A stretch of DNA of 52,842 nucleotides from an uncultured Clostridia bacterium (GTDB taxonomy: Bacteria > Bacillota > Clostridia > TANB77 > CAG-508), in assembly GCA_934155625.1 (NCBI GenBank), contig CAKPHD010000005.1, forward strand, positions 1-52,842. Reading direction: 5' to 3'. Positions within the stretch are counted from its first letter, which is position 1, and the number at the start of each line of letters is the position of its first letter. Below, piece by piece: positions 8,496 to 16,141 of the stretch. The notes under the pieces were generated by a model. The model was not told the origin of the DNA and did not search any database. It saw nothing but the letters and a program-made list of their open reading frames with translations. Made by a program: the position numbers and the translations under genes.

Positions 8496-10874
8496 CTAAT
8501 TTACATCAAACTTTAAATTTTCATTTTCAAAATTTACTGTAATGTTTTGTCCTTCATGTACTTCGTTTCTTAAAATCATTTCAGATATTTCATCTTCAAC
8601 ATATCTTTGAATTGATCTTCTTAATGGACGTGCTCCAAATTTTAAGTTTGTTCCTTTTTCAAGTATAAATTCCTTAGCAGATTCTGAAACTTCTAAAGTC
8701 ATATTCTTTTCTGCCAAAGCTTTTTTTGTATCTTTAAGCATTAGTTCTACAATCTGTATTAATTCTGGTTTTGTTAATGAATCAAATACAATTATTTCAT
8801 CAATTCTGTTTAAAAATTCTGGTCTAAATACTTGTTTTAAATTTTCTTCAATTTTGCTTGTATCTAATGTTTGCTTAGCAAATCCAATTGAATTATTATT
8901 TAAGTTTGACCCTGCGTTTGATGTCATTATTATTATTGTATTTTGGAAACTTACTGTGTTTCCTTGTGAATCTGTTAGTTTTCCATCATCAAGTACTTGT
9001 AATAATATATTAAATACATCTGGATGTGCTTTTTCAATCTCATCTAATAATATTATTGAATATGGTTTTCTTTTTACCTTTTCTGTAAGTTGACCTGCAT
9101 CATCATATCCTACATATCCTGGAGGTGCACCTATTAATTTTGCAGTAGAATGACTTTCCATATATTCAGACATATCTACTCTGATTATTGAATCCTCTGT
9201 TCCAAACATTTCGTATGCTAAACTTTTAGCCAATTCTGTTTTACCTACCCCTGTTGGTCCTACAAATATAAATGATGGTGGTCTTTTTGTACTTTGTAAT
9301 CCTGCACGATTTCTTCTTATTGCACGTGATACTGCACTTACTGCTTTATCTTGCCCAATTACTCTTGTATGGAGATTTGTTTCTAAATTTAATAATTTTT
9401 GTGTTTCTGCTTCTGTTATTTTCTTAACAGGAATTTTAGTCCAACTTTCAATTACTTGAGCTATATCTTGTGTTGTAAGATTCTTTAATTGAATTGTACT
9501 ATTTAATTTATCTATTTCTTCAATTAATTTACATTCTTTTGTTTTTAAATCTGCCGCTTTTTGATAATCTTCTGTTGAATCAGCTTGTGCTGCATTTTCT
9601 TTTTGTGATTGAACTTCTGCTAATTCTTGTTTTAACATTTCTAATCTAAATAACTCTTTATTTTCTAAGTTTATTCTTGAACAAGCTTCATCAAGTATAT
9701 CAATTGCTTTGTCTGGTAAAAATCTATCATGTATATATTTTTCTGACATTAGAACTGTTTGTTTGATTATATCATTTGAAATTTTCACTTTATGATACTC
9801 TTCGTAATATTTTTTTATTCCTTCTAGAATTTTTATAGATTCATCAACATTTGGTTCTTCTACTAGCACTTGTTGGAATCTTCTTTCTAATGCAGAATCT
9901 TTTTCTATATATTTTCTATATTCTTTTAATGTTGTTGTACCAATTAATTGAATTTCTCCATTTGATAATGATGGTTTTAAAATATTTGCCGCATTCATTG
10001 AATGCTCCCCATCACCTGCTCCTATGATATTATGAATTTCATCTATTACAAGAATAATATTTCCGAATTGTTTACATTCTTCAATTATTCCTTTCATACG
10101 AGCTTCAAATTGTCCTCTAAATTGAGTTCCTGCAACTACTGCTGTCATGTCTAATAAATATACTTCTTTATTTAACAATTTAGCGGGTACATTGTTATTA
10201 GCTATTTTGATAGCTAGACCTTGTGCTATTGCAGTTTTACCAACACCTGGTTCACCTATTAAACATGGATTATTTTTTGTACGTCTGTTTAATATTTGAA
10301 TAACTCTTTGAATTTCCTTATCACGTCCAATTACCATATCAAGTTCATTATTTTTAGCTTTTTGTGTAAGATTTGTTCCATAAGTATCTAAGTATTTTTT
10401 CTTCTTTTTAGTTGGTTTCTTTTCTACTTTAACTTTTTGTCTTCCATTACCTGTAGCTTCCTCTTCACTACTTGTTTGTTTTCTTGGAACTATACTAGCA
10501 AATATTGAACCGATTGGAATGCCTAAAGGATTTGCACCATTTTCTTCTCCCTCTTCTTCATCATATCCTTCTAAATCTTCTGGGTCAAAATCTTCCATTC
10601 CTTCTAGATTTTCAAGTTTTAAATTTGAAGACAAATCTTTAAATAAACCTTCCAATTGTTTTGACATAGCTGACATATCTATATTATTTAATGGTGTCAC
10701 ATTATTATTTTGATTATTATTGTTCTGATTTTTATTAGATGCTGTTTTTTCAGGAACATCAATGCCTCTTTTTATAGCACAATCACGGCATAACCCTTCC
10801 ATTGATGACACACCATTCTCTATTTTATTTATAAAAATTTCTGCATTATTCTTATTGCAATCTGAACATAACAT
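8496..10874 (-). CDS. clpE: ATP-dependent Clp protease ATP-binding subunit (ClpE-like)
   Basis: This is a HSP100 unfoldase that feeds substrates to ClpP. The 792-aa product opens with a zinc finger (CSDC at 3-6 and CRDC at 29-32), the hallmark of ClpE rather than ClpC, followed by a low-complexity Asn/Gln and acidic linker (45-165). AAA+ module 1 has Walker A GEPGVGKT (207-214) and Walker B VIDEI (276-280). A UvrB/UvrC-like coiled segment (410-456) comes next. AAA+ module 2 has Walker A GPTGVGKT (539-546) and an IGF tripeptide in the expected ClpP-docking position. The ATG follows AGAGGAAAA. The promoter is at 10913-10941; I see no clear CtsR operator. Confidence 0.93.
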   Translation of the reverse strand: MLCSDCNKNNAEIFINKIENGVSSMEGLCRDCAIKRGIDVPEKTASNKNQNNNNQNNNVTPLNNIDMSAMSKQLEGLFKDLSSNLKLENLEGMEDFDPEDLEGYDEEEGEENGANPLGIPIGSIFASIVPRKQTSSEEEATGNGRQKVKVEKKPTKKKKKYLDTYGTNLTQKAKNNELDMVIGRDKEIQRVIQILNRRTKNNPCLIGEPGVGKTAIAQGLAIKIANNNVPAKLLNKEVYLLDMTAVVAGTQFRGQFEARMKGIIEECKQFGNIILVIDEIHNIIGAGDGEHSMNAANILKPSLSNGEIQLIGTTTLKEYRKYIEKDSALERRFQQVLVEEPNVDESIKILEGIKKYYEEYHKVKISNDIIKQTVLMSEKYIHDRFLPDKAIDILDEACSRINLENKELFRLEMLKQELAEVQSQKENAAQADSTEDYQKAADLKTKECKLIEEIDKLNSTIQLKNLTTQDIAQVIESWTKIPVKKITEAETQKLLNLETNLHTRVIGQDKAVSAVSRAIRRNRAGLQSTKRPPSFIFVGPTGVGKTELAKSLAYEMFGTEDSIIRVDMSEYMESHSTAKLIGAPPGYVGYDDAGQLTEKVKRKPYSIILLDEIEKAHPDVFNILLQVLDDGKLTDSQGNTVSFQNTIIIMTSNAGSNLNNNSIGFAKQTLDTSKIEENLKQVFRPEFLNRIDEIIVFDSLTKPELIQIVELMLKDTKKALAEKNMTLEVSESAKEFILEKGTNLKFGARPLRRSIQRYVEDEISEMILRNEVHEGQNITVNFENENLKFDVN

Positions 10875-10912
10875 ATATTAATTTTCCTCTTTTCTTTAAT
10901 TTAATATTATAT

Positions 10913-10941
10913 ATCATACATTAATTTTCCCAAATAGTCAA
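10913..10941 (-). promoter_or_regulatory. Promoter of clpE-pgsA
   Basis: Minus strand TTGACT (10941-10936), 17 nt, TATGAT (10918-10913). Confidence 0.7.
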
Positions 10942-10961
10942 TAGAAAATGCATTTTGGGAC

Positions 10962-10990
10962 TAGACAAAAAATTAATTTTGTGTTAAGAT
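10962..10990 (+). promoter_or_regulatory. Candidate promoter of tRNA-Leu
   Basis: TAGACA (10962-10967), 17 nt, TAAGAT (10985-10990), upstream of the tRNA. Confidence 0.5.
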
Positions 10991-11054
10991 ATTTAAGATG
11001 TTAAGCAATAGCAAAAACACACATTAAATTTTATGCAAAAAGAAAAATAAAAAT

Positions 11055-11137
11055 GCCCGAATGGCGGAACTGGCAGACGCACACGACTCAAAATCGTGCG
11101 GGAAACCATGTGGGTTCGAGTCCCACTTTGGGCACCA
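11055..11137 (+). tRNA. tRNA-Leu (anticodon CAA)
   Basis: Class II tRNA of 83 nt with encoded CCA. Acceptor GCCCGAA pairs with TTTGGGC, anticodon stem CACGA/TCGTG encloses CTCAAAA (anticodon CAA), there is a short variable arm, and the T-arm is GTGGG-TTCGAGT-CCCAC. Its 3' end is repeated downstream at 11287-11303 and, degenerately, at 12408. Confidence 0.97.
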
Positions 11138-11142
11138 GAATA

Positions 11143-11169
11143 AAAATGTAGCATTTGCTACATTTTTTT
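11143..11169 (+). terminator. tRNA-Leu terminator
   Basis: AAATGTAGC-ATTT-GCTACATTT stem followed by a T-run. A variant copy is found at about 12431-12458. Confidence 0.85.
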
Positions 11170-11183
11170 ATTTTAGTCTAATT

Positions 11184-11303
11184 GTGGGACTCGAAAAGGA
11201 GGTTGCCAAGTTTCGAGCAGGTCTGGAGCCTGCCGAAACGAAGGTAAAAATAATCTTGCAGATTATTTTTCCGACGCGGGTTGTACAGTCCCACTTTGGG
11301 CAC
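11184..11303. repeat. Palindromic element built on a tRNA-Leu end
   Basis: The outer arms GTGGGACT (11184-11191) and AGTCCCAC (11287-11294) are complementary. Inside are two hairpins: TTTCG-a-GCAGG/CCTGC-CGAAA (about 11210-11238) and the perfect AAAAATAATC/GATTATTTTT (about 11247-11271). The left arm, extended to GTGGGACTCGAA, is the reverse complement of the tRNA-Leu T-arm. The right end repeats the last tRNA bases directly: AGTCCCACTTTGGGCAC occurs at 11119-11135 and 11287-11303. The region is more GC-rich than its surroundings and codes for nothing I can recognise. Confidence 0.75.
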
Positions 11304-11420
11304 AAAAATTTTTCTGAACTTTTTTCGTTTTTTGTATTGGATGAATAAGTTGCTTTTTTATGTGAATTGTGATATGATTATATCGTAACATTTTTTTGTT
11401 GCCTTTGAAAAATACTTTTC

Positions 11421-11453
11421 GGAGGCAGAGTCCTCCGAACAATTACAAGGAGG
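11421..11453 (+). promoter_or_regulatory. Possible Shine-Dalgarno-masking RNA switch
   Basis: CCTCC (11432-11436) can pair either with GGAGG at 11421-11425 (tight TTCGGAGG/CCTCCGAA hairpin) or with the Shine-Dalgarno GGAGG at 11449-11453 of the next gene. The two pairings exclude each other. Confidence 0.45.
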
Positions 11454-11460
11454 AATAACT

Positions 11461-11886
11461 ATGACAATAAGCAATCAGCAGAAAATCGGAACTCATTTCA
11501 AGAAGAAAAACATTTTTCTAGCTACAGTTACAACAAGCAATGTCGACACTAAAGAAATGCTCAAATCTAAAATGGCTGGTATGGATAGTAAAGTATCAGA
11601 AGATTTAATGGCGTCATTTGTCGATAAAAGTTTAATCTCTTCAGAACAGTTTGATGTTTTTTATAAAGATGATACGGGATATACTCGCTTTGTAGAAGAA
11701 GGACCTGAAACTTTTGCTGGTGATAATTCAGACGGAAAAGGTATCGTTCGGAATGTTGTATCAATCTGGGAATATTATTCAGAGGAGCAGGTTACTGAAT
11801 GCATGTTGAATAACGAATTTATGGCAATATGTGTTTTGGATATGGCTCCCATTTATAAGTACGATGAGGATTACAACAAAGTCTGA
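11461..11886 (+). CDS. Hypothetical protein, 141 aa
   Basis: I do not recognise this protein. The 141-aa product is soluble, with a basic N-terminus (KIGTHFKKKNIFLA) and an acidic C-terminal third (YKYDEDYNKV end). No membrane segment or known motif is visible. AAGGAGG stands 7 nt before the ATG and is part of the competing hairpins at 11421-11453. A very strong terminator follows. It is the only protein gene between the tRNA-Leu-derived repeats at 11119-11339 and 12408-12513 apart from the small toxin-like peptide. Codon use is less A/T-biased than the core genes, resembling the orphan at 2443. Both points suggest that it arrived on a small integrated element. Confidence 0.75.
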   Translation: MTISNQQKIGTHFKKKNIFLATVTTSNVDTKEMLKSKMAGMDSKVSEDLMASFVDKSLISSEQFDVFYKDDTGYTRFVEEGPETFAGDNSDGKGIVRNVVSIWEYYSEEQVTECMLNNEFMAICVLDMAPIYKYDEDYNKV

Positions 11887-11903
11887 TTCAGTTTCATAGT
11901 GGT

Positions 11904-11940
11904 GCAACGGGAGAAAATTCTTTTTTCTCCCGTTGCAGTC
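11904..11940 (+). terminator. Strong terminator of the 141-aa gene
   Basis: GCAACGGGAG (11904-11913) pairs with CTCCCGTTGC (11927-11936), extended by A/T pairs around a short loop. Confidence 0.8.
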
Positions 11941-11964
11941 TATAATTTTATTTTAGGAATATAT

Positions 11965-11993
11965 TTGACATTTTATAATTATCTGTGTATAAT
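11965..11993 (+). promoter_or_regulatory. Consensus promoter of small RNA
   Basis: TTGACA (11965-11970), 17 nt, TATAAT (11988-11993): both hexamers are perfect. No coding sequence with a ribosome site follows on this strand. Confidence 0.9.
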
Positions 11994-11999
11994 AAATAT

Positions 12000-12096
12000 A
12001 GGAAATGAATAACCGCAGTGAATGCGGTTACCACTACATAAAAGTATAACAACACATTCGCAATATTGGCATAGTGGAATGTGTTGTTATTTTTAT
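12000..12096 (+). ncRNA. Candidate antisense antitoxin RNA (type I TA)
   Basis: A transcript of about 95 nt is expected from the perfect promoter at 11965-11993. It would contain a 5' hairpin AACCGCA/TGCGGTT (about 12011-12029) and end in the long terminator stem ATAACAACACATTC (12046-12059) with GAATGTGTTGTTAT (12077-12090) plus T4. Its 3' half is complementary to the stop codon and 3' UTR of the toxin-like gene on the opposite strand. This is the arrangement of known convergent type I pairs such as txpA/RatA and bsrG/SR4. Confidence 0.7.
12046..12094. terminator. Shared terminator of sRNA and toxin mRNA
   Basis: A 14-bp perfect stem with T4 on the plus side (12091-12094) and T4 on the minus side (complement of 12040-12043), so it can end both convergent transcripts. 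Confidence 0.75.
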
Positions 12097-12206
12097 TCCT
12101 TATCTATAATTGAATTTACATATTTTATGTATAAAATCGTTAATAAGGTTACGTTTACTGTTGCTGATACCATTAAGACATATATTAGAAAAAGTATAAA
12201 ACTCAT
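12093..12206 (-). CDS. Small hydrophobic peptide, putative type I toxin (37 aa)
   Basis: This 37-codon reading frame starts MSFILFLIYVLMVSAT and ends YVNSIIDKE. Residues 3-27 form one hydrophobic segment, followed by a short charged tail, the layout of type I membrane toxins (TxpA, BsrG, Fst). A GAGGTGG ribosome site (12218-12212) stands 5 nt from the ATG. Upstream is a good promoter (12293-12321), giving a leader of about 80 nt that carries a GATAAC/GTTATC hairpin (12226-12241) just before the ribosome site, a common feature of translationally damped toxin mRNAs. The converging RNA at 12000-12096 overlaps its 3' end. The function is inferred from size, hydrophobicity and locus layout, not from sequence identity. 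Confidence 0.7.
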   Translation of the reverse strand: MSFILFLIYVLMVSATVNVTLLTILYIKYVNSIIDKE

Positions 12207-12292
12207 AAACACCACCTCACTTTCTGATAACAAAAGTTATCAAGTGCAGTGGCAACACATATCTACTACTATGTTCATTTCCTATGCCAGCT

Positions 12293-12321
12293 AGTATAAC
12301 ATAGAATTTAAAATAAATCAA
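12293..12321 (-). promoter_or_regulatory. Promoter of the toxin-like gene
   Basis: Minus strand TTGATT (12321-12316), 17 nt, TATACT (12298-12293); predicted start about 12286. Confidence 0.75.
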
Positions 12322-12407
12322 TACAAAAGAAACAAATTTTCGTATTTTTGATATAATTGCTTGATATTTGTATCAATTGTTATGAGAACCAAAAAGTTGT
12401 GAATAAC

Positions 12408-12518
12408 TACTTTGACGGCACCAGAAACAAAAATGTAGCAGAAACTACATTTTTTTATTTTAATTAAACTGCGGAGTTGGAATTTTTCGAACTTTTTTTC
12501 GTTTTTGTATTGTAATCT
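12408..12518 (+). repeat. Degenerate copy of tRNA-Leu 3' end and flank
   Basis: CTACTTTGACGGCACCAGAA followed by a TGTAGC...CTACA hairpin and a T-run resembles 11122-11174. The later AACTTTTTTTCGTTTTTGTATTG matches the sequence after the palindromic element (about 11316-11339). Together these form the right-hand copy of a duplication bracketing 11340-12407. Confidence 0.65.
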
Positions 12519-12571
12519 CTATTTAACTGTAGTATAATATCACAAATAACATGAAATGGAGATGATGTAAA

Positions 12572-13409
12572 ATGCAACAATTAGAAAAAACTTCAAACTA
12601 TACAAATGAAACCTTTGAAAGTATCAAACATATTGATGAAACTGGAACCGAATATTGGTATGCTAGAGAATTACAAAAGATTTTAGAATATAACAAATGG
12701 GAAAATTTCGAGAAAGTAATAAGAAAGGCCAAACAATCTTGTGAAAACAGTAATATAAGTAATCTTGACCATTTTCTTGATGTCAGGAAGATGGTGACAA
12801 TAGGATCTGGAGCTGAAAAAGAAATTAAAGATTACAAACTAACTCGCTATGCATGTTACTTAATTGCTCAAAATGGTGATAGCAGAAAAAAAAGTCATAG
12901 CTCTTGCCCAAACATATTTTGCAATTCAAACAAGAAAACAAGAACTTACAGAAAAAGAATACTGTATGCTAACAGAAGATGAAAAAAGATTTTACCAAAG
13001 AAACCTAACAAGAAAAGGAAATTATTCACTTAACCAAGCCGCCAAAAACGCAGGAGTAAAAAACTTTGATAAATTTCATAATGCAGGATATAAAGGATTA
13101 TATAATGGAGAAACTGCTGACGATATAGCAAAAAGAAAAGGTCTACGATATAGAGAAGATATTTTAGATAATATGGGAAGTGAAGAGCTTGCAGCAAATC
13201 TATTTCGTATTACACAAACTGAATCAAGATTAAAACGAGATAATATAGCAACTGAATCAGCTGCCAATAAAACCCATTATGAAGTTGGCTCAAAAATAAG
13301 AAATACAATAAAAGAACTTGGCGGCACTATGCCAGAAGATTTACCTACTCCTGAAAAAAGTTTAAAACAATTAGAAAAAGAAAAGAAAAAATTATTAGAA
13401 GTCAAATAA
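12572..13409 (+). pseudogene. dinD: DinD-like DNA-damage-inducible protein, frameshifted
   Basis: Two overlapping frames together give one DinD-like protein of about 279 aa. The first (12572-12892) runs through a BRO-N/DinD N-terminal domain (EYWYARELQKILEYNKW...) to LTRYACYLIAQNGDSRKK. The second frame continues with VIALAQTYFAIQTRKQE and the C-terminal domain (GNYSLNQAAKNAGVKNFDKFHNAGYKG) to 13409. The break is in a run of eight A residues (12886-12893); seven would restore the frame. A good promoter (TTGTAA-N17-TATAAT, TATAAT at about 12533) and a GGAG site precede it. It may be a pseudogene, a slippage-controlled gene or a sequencing error. I see no LexA box. A weak CACGGC/GCCGTG hairpin without a T-run follows at about 13427-13462. 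Confidence 0.85.
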
Positions 13410-13483
13410 AGTTTTAATTCAAAAGTCACGGCCCATCTATATTCTAAAACAAATGTGCCGTGCCTCACCAATATATAAATTAA

Positions 13484-16084
13484 TTATGCTTCCTGTTTCC
13501 TCATATAAATAACCTTAACAAAATTCATAGCAATAAACTTCTTTTGTAGCTCGACAATCACTATAGGAAGTAATGAAATAGCAATTGTAATAAACCATTG
13601 TGTTTGAGTCAATGGAACTAATTTAAACACATCAGCTAATGCAGGAACTAATACAACAATTGTTTGAACTATAGCCCCTAATACAAAACTCCCAATCAAA
13701 TACTTATTCTCAAATAACCCAATTTTAAATATAGATTGTTCACTTTTTATATTAAAACTGTGGACAAGTTCCAATAATCCTAAAGAAACAAACGCCATTG
13801 TTCTTGCAACCTCTAAATTATAATATTTATTTCCTATTCCAAATGCAATAAGAGTCAAAGCACCTAACATAATTCCTTCAATGACAATTTTATTCCATAA
13901 TCCATCTGCAAAAATACCTTTTTTGTTATCAATAGGTGGTCTTTTCATAATATCTTTTTCAGGTGGTTCTAATCCTATTGCAATTGCAGGCAAAGAATCT
14001 GTTACTAAATTAATCCATAATAATTGAATTGCCAATAATGGTGATTTTAAACCAAGAACAAGGCCCATAAATACAGTTACAATCTCCCCTATATTTGTTG
14101 CAATTAAAAAGTGAATTGCTTTTTTAATATTATCATATATATTTCTACCTTGTTTTACAGCTTTAACAATCGTAACAAAATTATCATCTGCTAATATCAT
14201 ATCAGATGCATTTTTAGCAACATCTGTGCCGTTTTTCCCCATTGCAATTCCAATGTCTGCACATTTTAATGCAGGACTGTCATTTACTCCATCCCCTGTC
14301 ATAGCAACTACATTCCCTGCACTTTGCCAAGCTTTTACTATTCTAACTTTGTGTTCTGGAGTTACTCTTGCAAATACTGAATAATCTTTTATTTCTTTTA
14401 CTAATTGTTCTTGTGGAATTCTATCAAGTTCTTTTCCTGTTATTGCTTTATCATGTGACTCTAAAATGTTTAATTCTTTTGCAATTGCTTTAGCTGTTGC
14501 AATGTGGTCACCTGTAATCATGACAGTTTTAATTCCTGCTCTTTTACAAGTACGTACCGCTTCTTTTACACCTTCTCTTGGAGGATCTATCATTCCAATC
14601 AATCCAACAAAATTCAAATTATCTTCTAATAGATTCATTTCTGAACTTTTAGGCAAACTCTCTACTTCTTTGTATGCTACCGCAATTACTCTTAAAGCCT
14701 TTTCAGCCATTTGCTGATTTTCAACTTCAATTCTACGTTTTTCCATACTCATTAAATTACATTTATTAAGTAATATATCTGGAGCACCTTTAGTTATAAT
14801 AAGGTATTTTCCTCTATTTTTATGTATTGTTGTCATCATTTTACGGTTTGAATCAAATGGAATTTCTGCCACTCTTGGCATTTCTTTATATAATTCATTT
14901 TTATTCAAATTATATTTAAGTCCATTTTGTACTAATGCAATTTCTGTAGGCTCTCCATTTACTTTTGTTTGTCCATTTTGATGAATAATATTACTATCTG
15001 TACACATTGTAGCCAATTTACTTGCTAACATTGTATCTCTAGCTTTTATTTCTACAACAGTCATTTTATTTTGAGTTAAAGTTCCTGTTTTATCTGAACA
15101 AATAACATTGCTACACCCTAATGTTTCAACTGCTGGCAATTTTCTTATTATACTATTATTTTTTGCCATTTTGCTTACACCAATTGATAGCATAATCGTT
15201 ACAATTGCAGGTAATCCTTCTGGGATTGCAGCAACAGCTAACCCTACTGATGTCATAAACATTTCAATTGGGTCTATATGTTTTATCATCCCTATAAAAA
15301 ATATAAGAGCACAAATTACTAAACATATTATTCCTAATGTTTTTCCAACTTGTGCTAACTTCTTTTGAATTGGCGTCTCTGGAGTTTCATCTTCCATAAT
15401 CATATTTGCAATTTTACCTACTTTTGTATTCATACCAGTTTCAGTTACTACTGCTTTTCCATGACCATTTACTACAATACTTGCCATAAAAGCCATGTTT
15501 AACATGTCCCCTAATGGCACATCATTTTGCGCCACCATATCAGCATTTTTTAATACTGGCTCTGTTTCTCCTGTTAAACTTGATTCTTCTATTTTTAAAT
15601 TATGACTTTCTAATAATCTACAATCTGCTGGTACGTAAATTCCTGCTTCCAATTCTACAATATCTCCTGGCACTAAATCTTCTGCATGGATTTCTTGTAC
15701 TCTTCCATCTCTTATTACTTTAGCTTTAGGCGGAGTCATTTGTTTTAATGCTTCTATTGATTTTTCTGCTTTTGCTTCTTGTATTACTCCCATTAATGCA
15801 TTAAACACTACAATTGCAATAATTATTATTGAATCCACATAGTCATTTTCTCCTTGAAAATATGAAGTAATCGCTGATAAAATTGATGCTATTATTAAAA
15901 TTATAATCATAAAATCATTAAATTGTTTTATAAATTTTACTAATAATGTTTCTTTCTTTTTTTCTTCTAATTTATTATTTCCATATTTCTGTTTTCTTAA
16001 AAGTACTTCTCTTTGTGATAATCCAATACCTTGCTTTGTCCTTAGTTTCTGTACAACATCTTCTTTTCTTAAAGTTTCCCACAT
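13484..16084 (-). CDS. Cation-translocating P-type ATPase, probably calcium
   Basis: This is a membrane pump of the SERCA/PMCA-like P2 group, which exports Ca2+ at the cost of ATP. The product (about 866 aa) has the N-terminal cation-ATPase domain, the M4 ion-binding motif PEGLPAIV, the phosphorylation motif SDKTGTLT, the TGD hinge (MITGDHIATA), the MTGDGVNDSPALK motif, and about ten membrane helices including the C-terminal bundle. The PEGLP motif argues for Ca2+ rather than K+ or heavy metals. AGGAGG lies inside an upstream extension of the frame (16099), so the ATG at 16084 is the start. It is apparently monocistronic and convergent with dinD. Confidence 0.93.
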   Translation of the reverse strand: MWETLRKEDVVQKLRTKQGIGLSQREVLLRKQKYGNNKLEEKKKETLLVKFIKQFNDFMIIILIIASILSAITSYFQGENDYVDSIIIIAIVVFNALMGVIQEAKAEKSIEALKQMTPPKAKVIRDGRVQEIHAEDLVPGDIVELEAGIYVPADCRLLESHNLKIEESSLTGETEPVLKNADMVAQNDVPLGDMLNMAFMASIVVNGHGKAVVTETGMNTKVGKIANMIMEDETPETPIQKKLAQVGKTLGIICLVICALIFFIGMIKHIDPIEMFMTSVGLAVAAIPEGLPAIVTIMLSIGVSKMAKNNSIIRKLPAVETLGCSNVICSDKTGTLTQNKMTVVEIKARDTMLASKLATMCTDSNIIHQNGQTKVNGEPTEIALVQNGLKYNLNKNELYKEMPRVAEIPFDSNRKMMTTIHKNRGKYLIITKGAPDILLNKCNLMSMEKRRIEVENQQMAEKALRVIAVAYKEVESLPKSSEMNLLEDNLNFVGLIGMIDPPREGVKEAVRTCKRAGIKTVMITGDHIATAKAIAKELNILESHDKAITGKELDRIPQEQLVKEIKDYSVFARVTPEHKVRIVKAWQSAGNVVAMTGDGVNDSPALKCADIGIAMGKNGTDVAKNASDMILADDNFVTIVKAVKQGRNIYDNIKKAIHFLIATNIGEIVTVFMGLVLGLKSPLLAIQLLWINLVTDSLPAIAIGLEPPEKDIMKRPPIDNKKGIFADGLWNKIVIEGIMLGALTLIAFGIGNKYYNLEVARTMAFVSLGLLELVHSFNIKSEQSIFKIGLFENKYLIGSFVLGAIVQTIVVLVPALADVFKLVPLTQTQWFITIAISLLPIVIVELQKKFIAMNFVKVIYMRKQEA

Positions 16085-16141
16085 AATTTTCCTCCTCATT
16101 AATATCTTTAGTTTAATTTTATGTGGCTTGTCTTTAATTTA

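Noticed and set aside
10875..10990. CtsR operator upstream of the clpE-like gene
   Set aside because: Only isolated GTCAA-like fragments are present, without the tandem heptad repeat of a CtsR box.
11061..11348. 95-codon frame running through tRNA-Leu
   Set aside because: It spans the tRNA, its terminator and the palindromic element and has no ribosome site.
12022..12294. 90-codon plus-strand frame across the toxin-antitoxin-like locus
   Set aside because: It is antisense to the 37-aa ORF, crosses the terminator hairpin, and has no ribosome site. The minus-strand peptide explains the signals better.
13425..13464. Terminator between dinD and the P-type ATPase
   Set aside because: The CACGGC/GCCGTG arms have a long loop and no T-tract, so the call is too weak to list.
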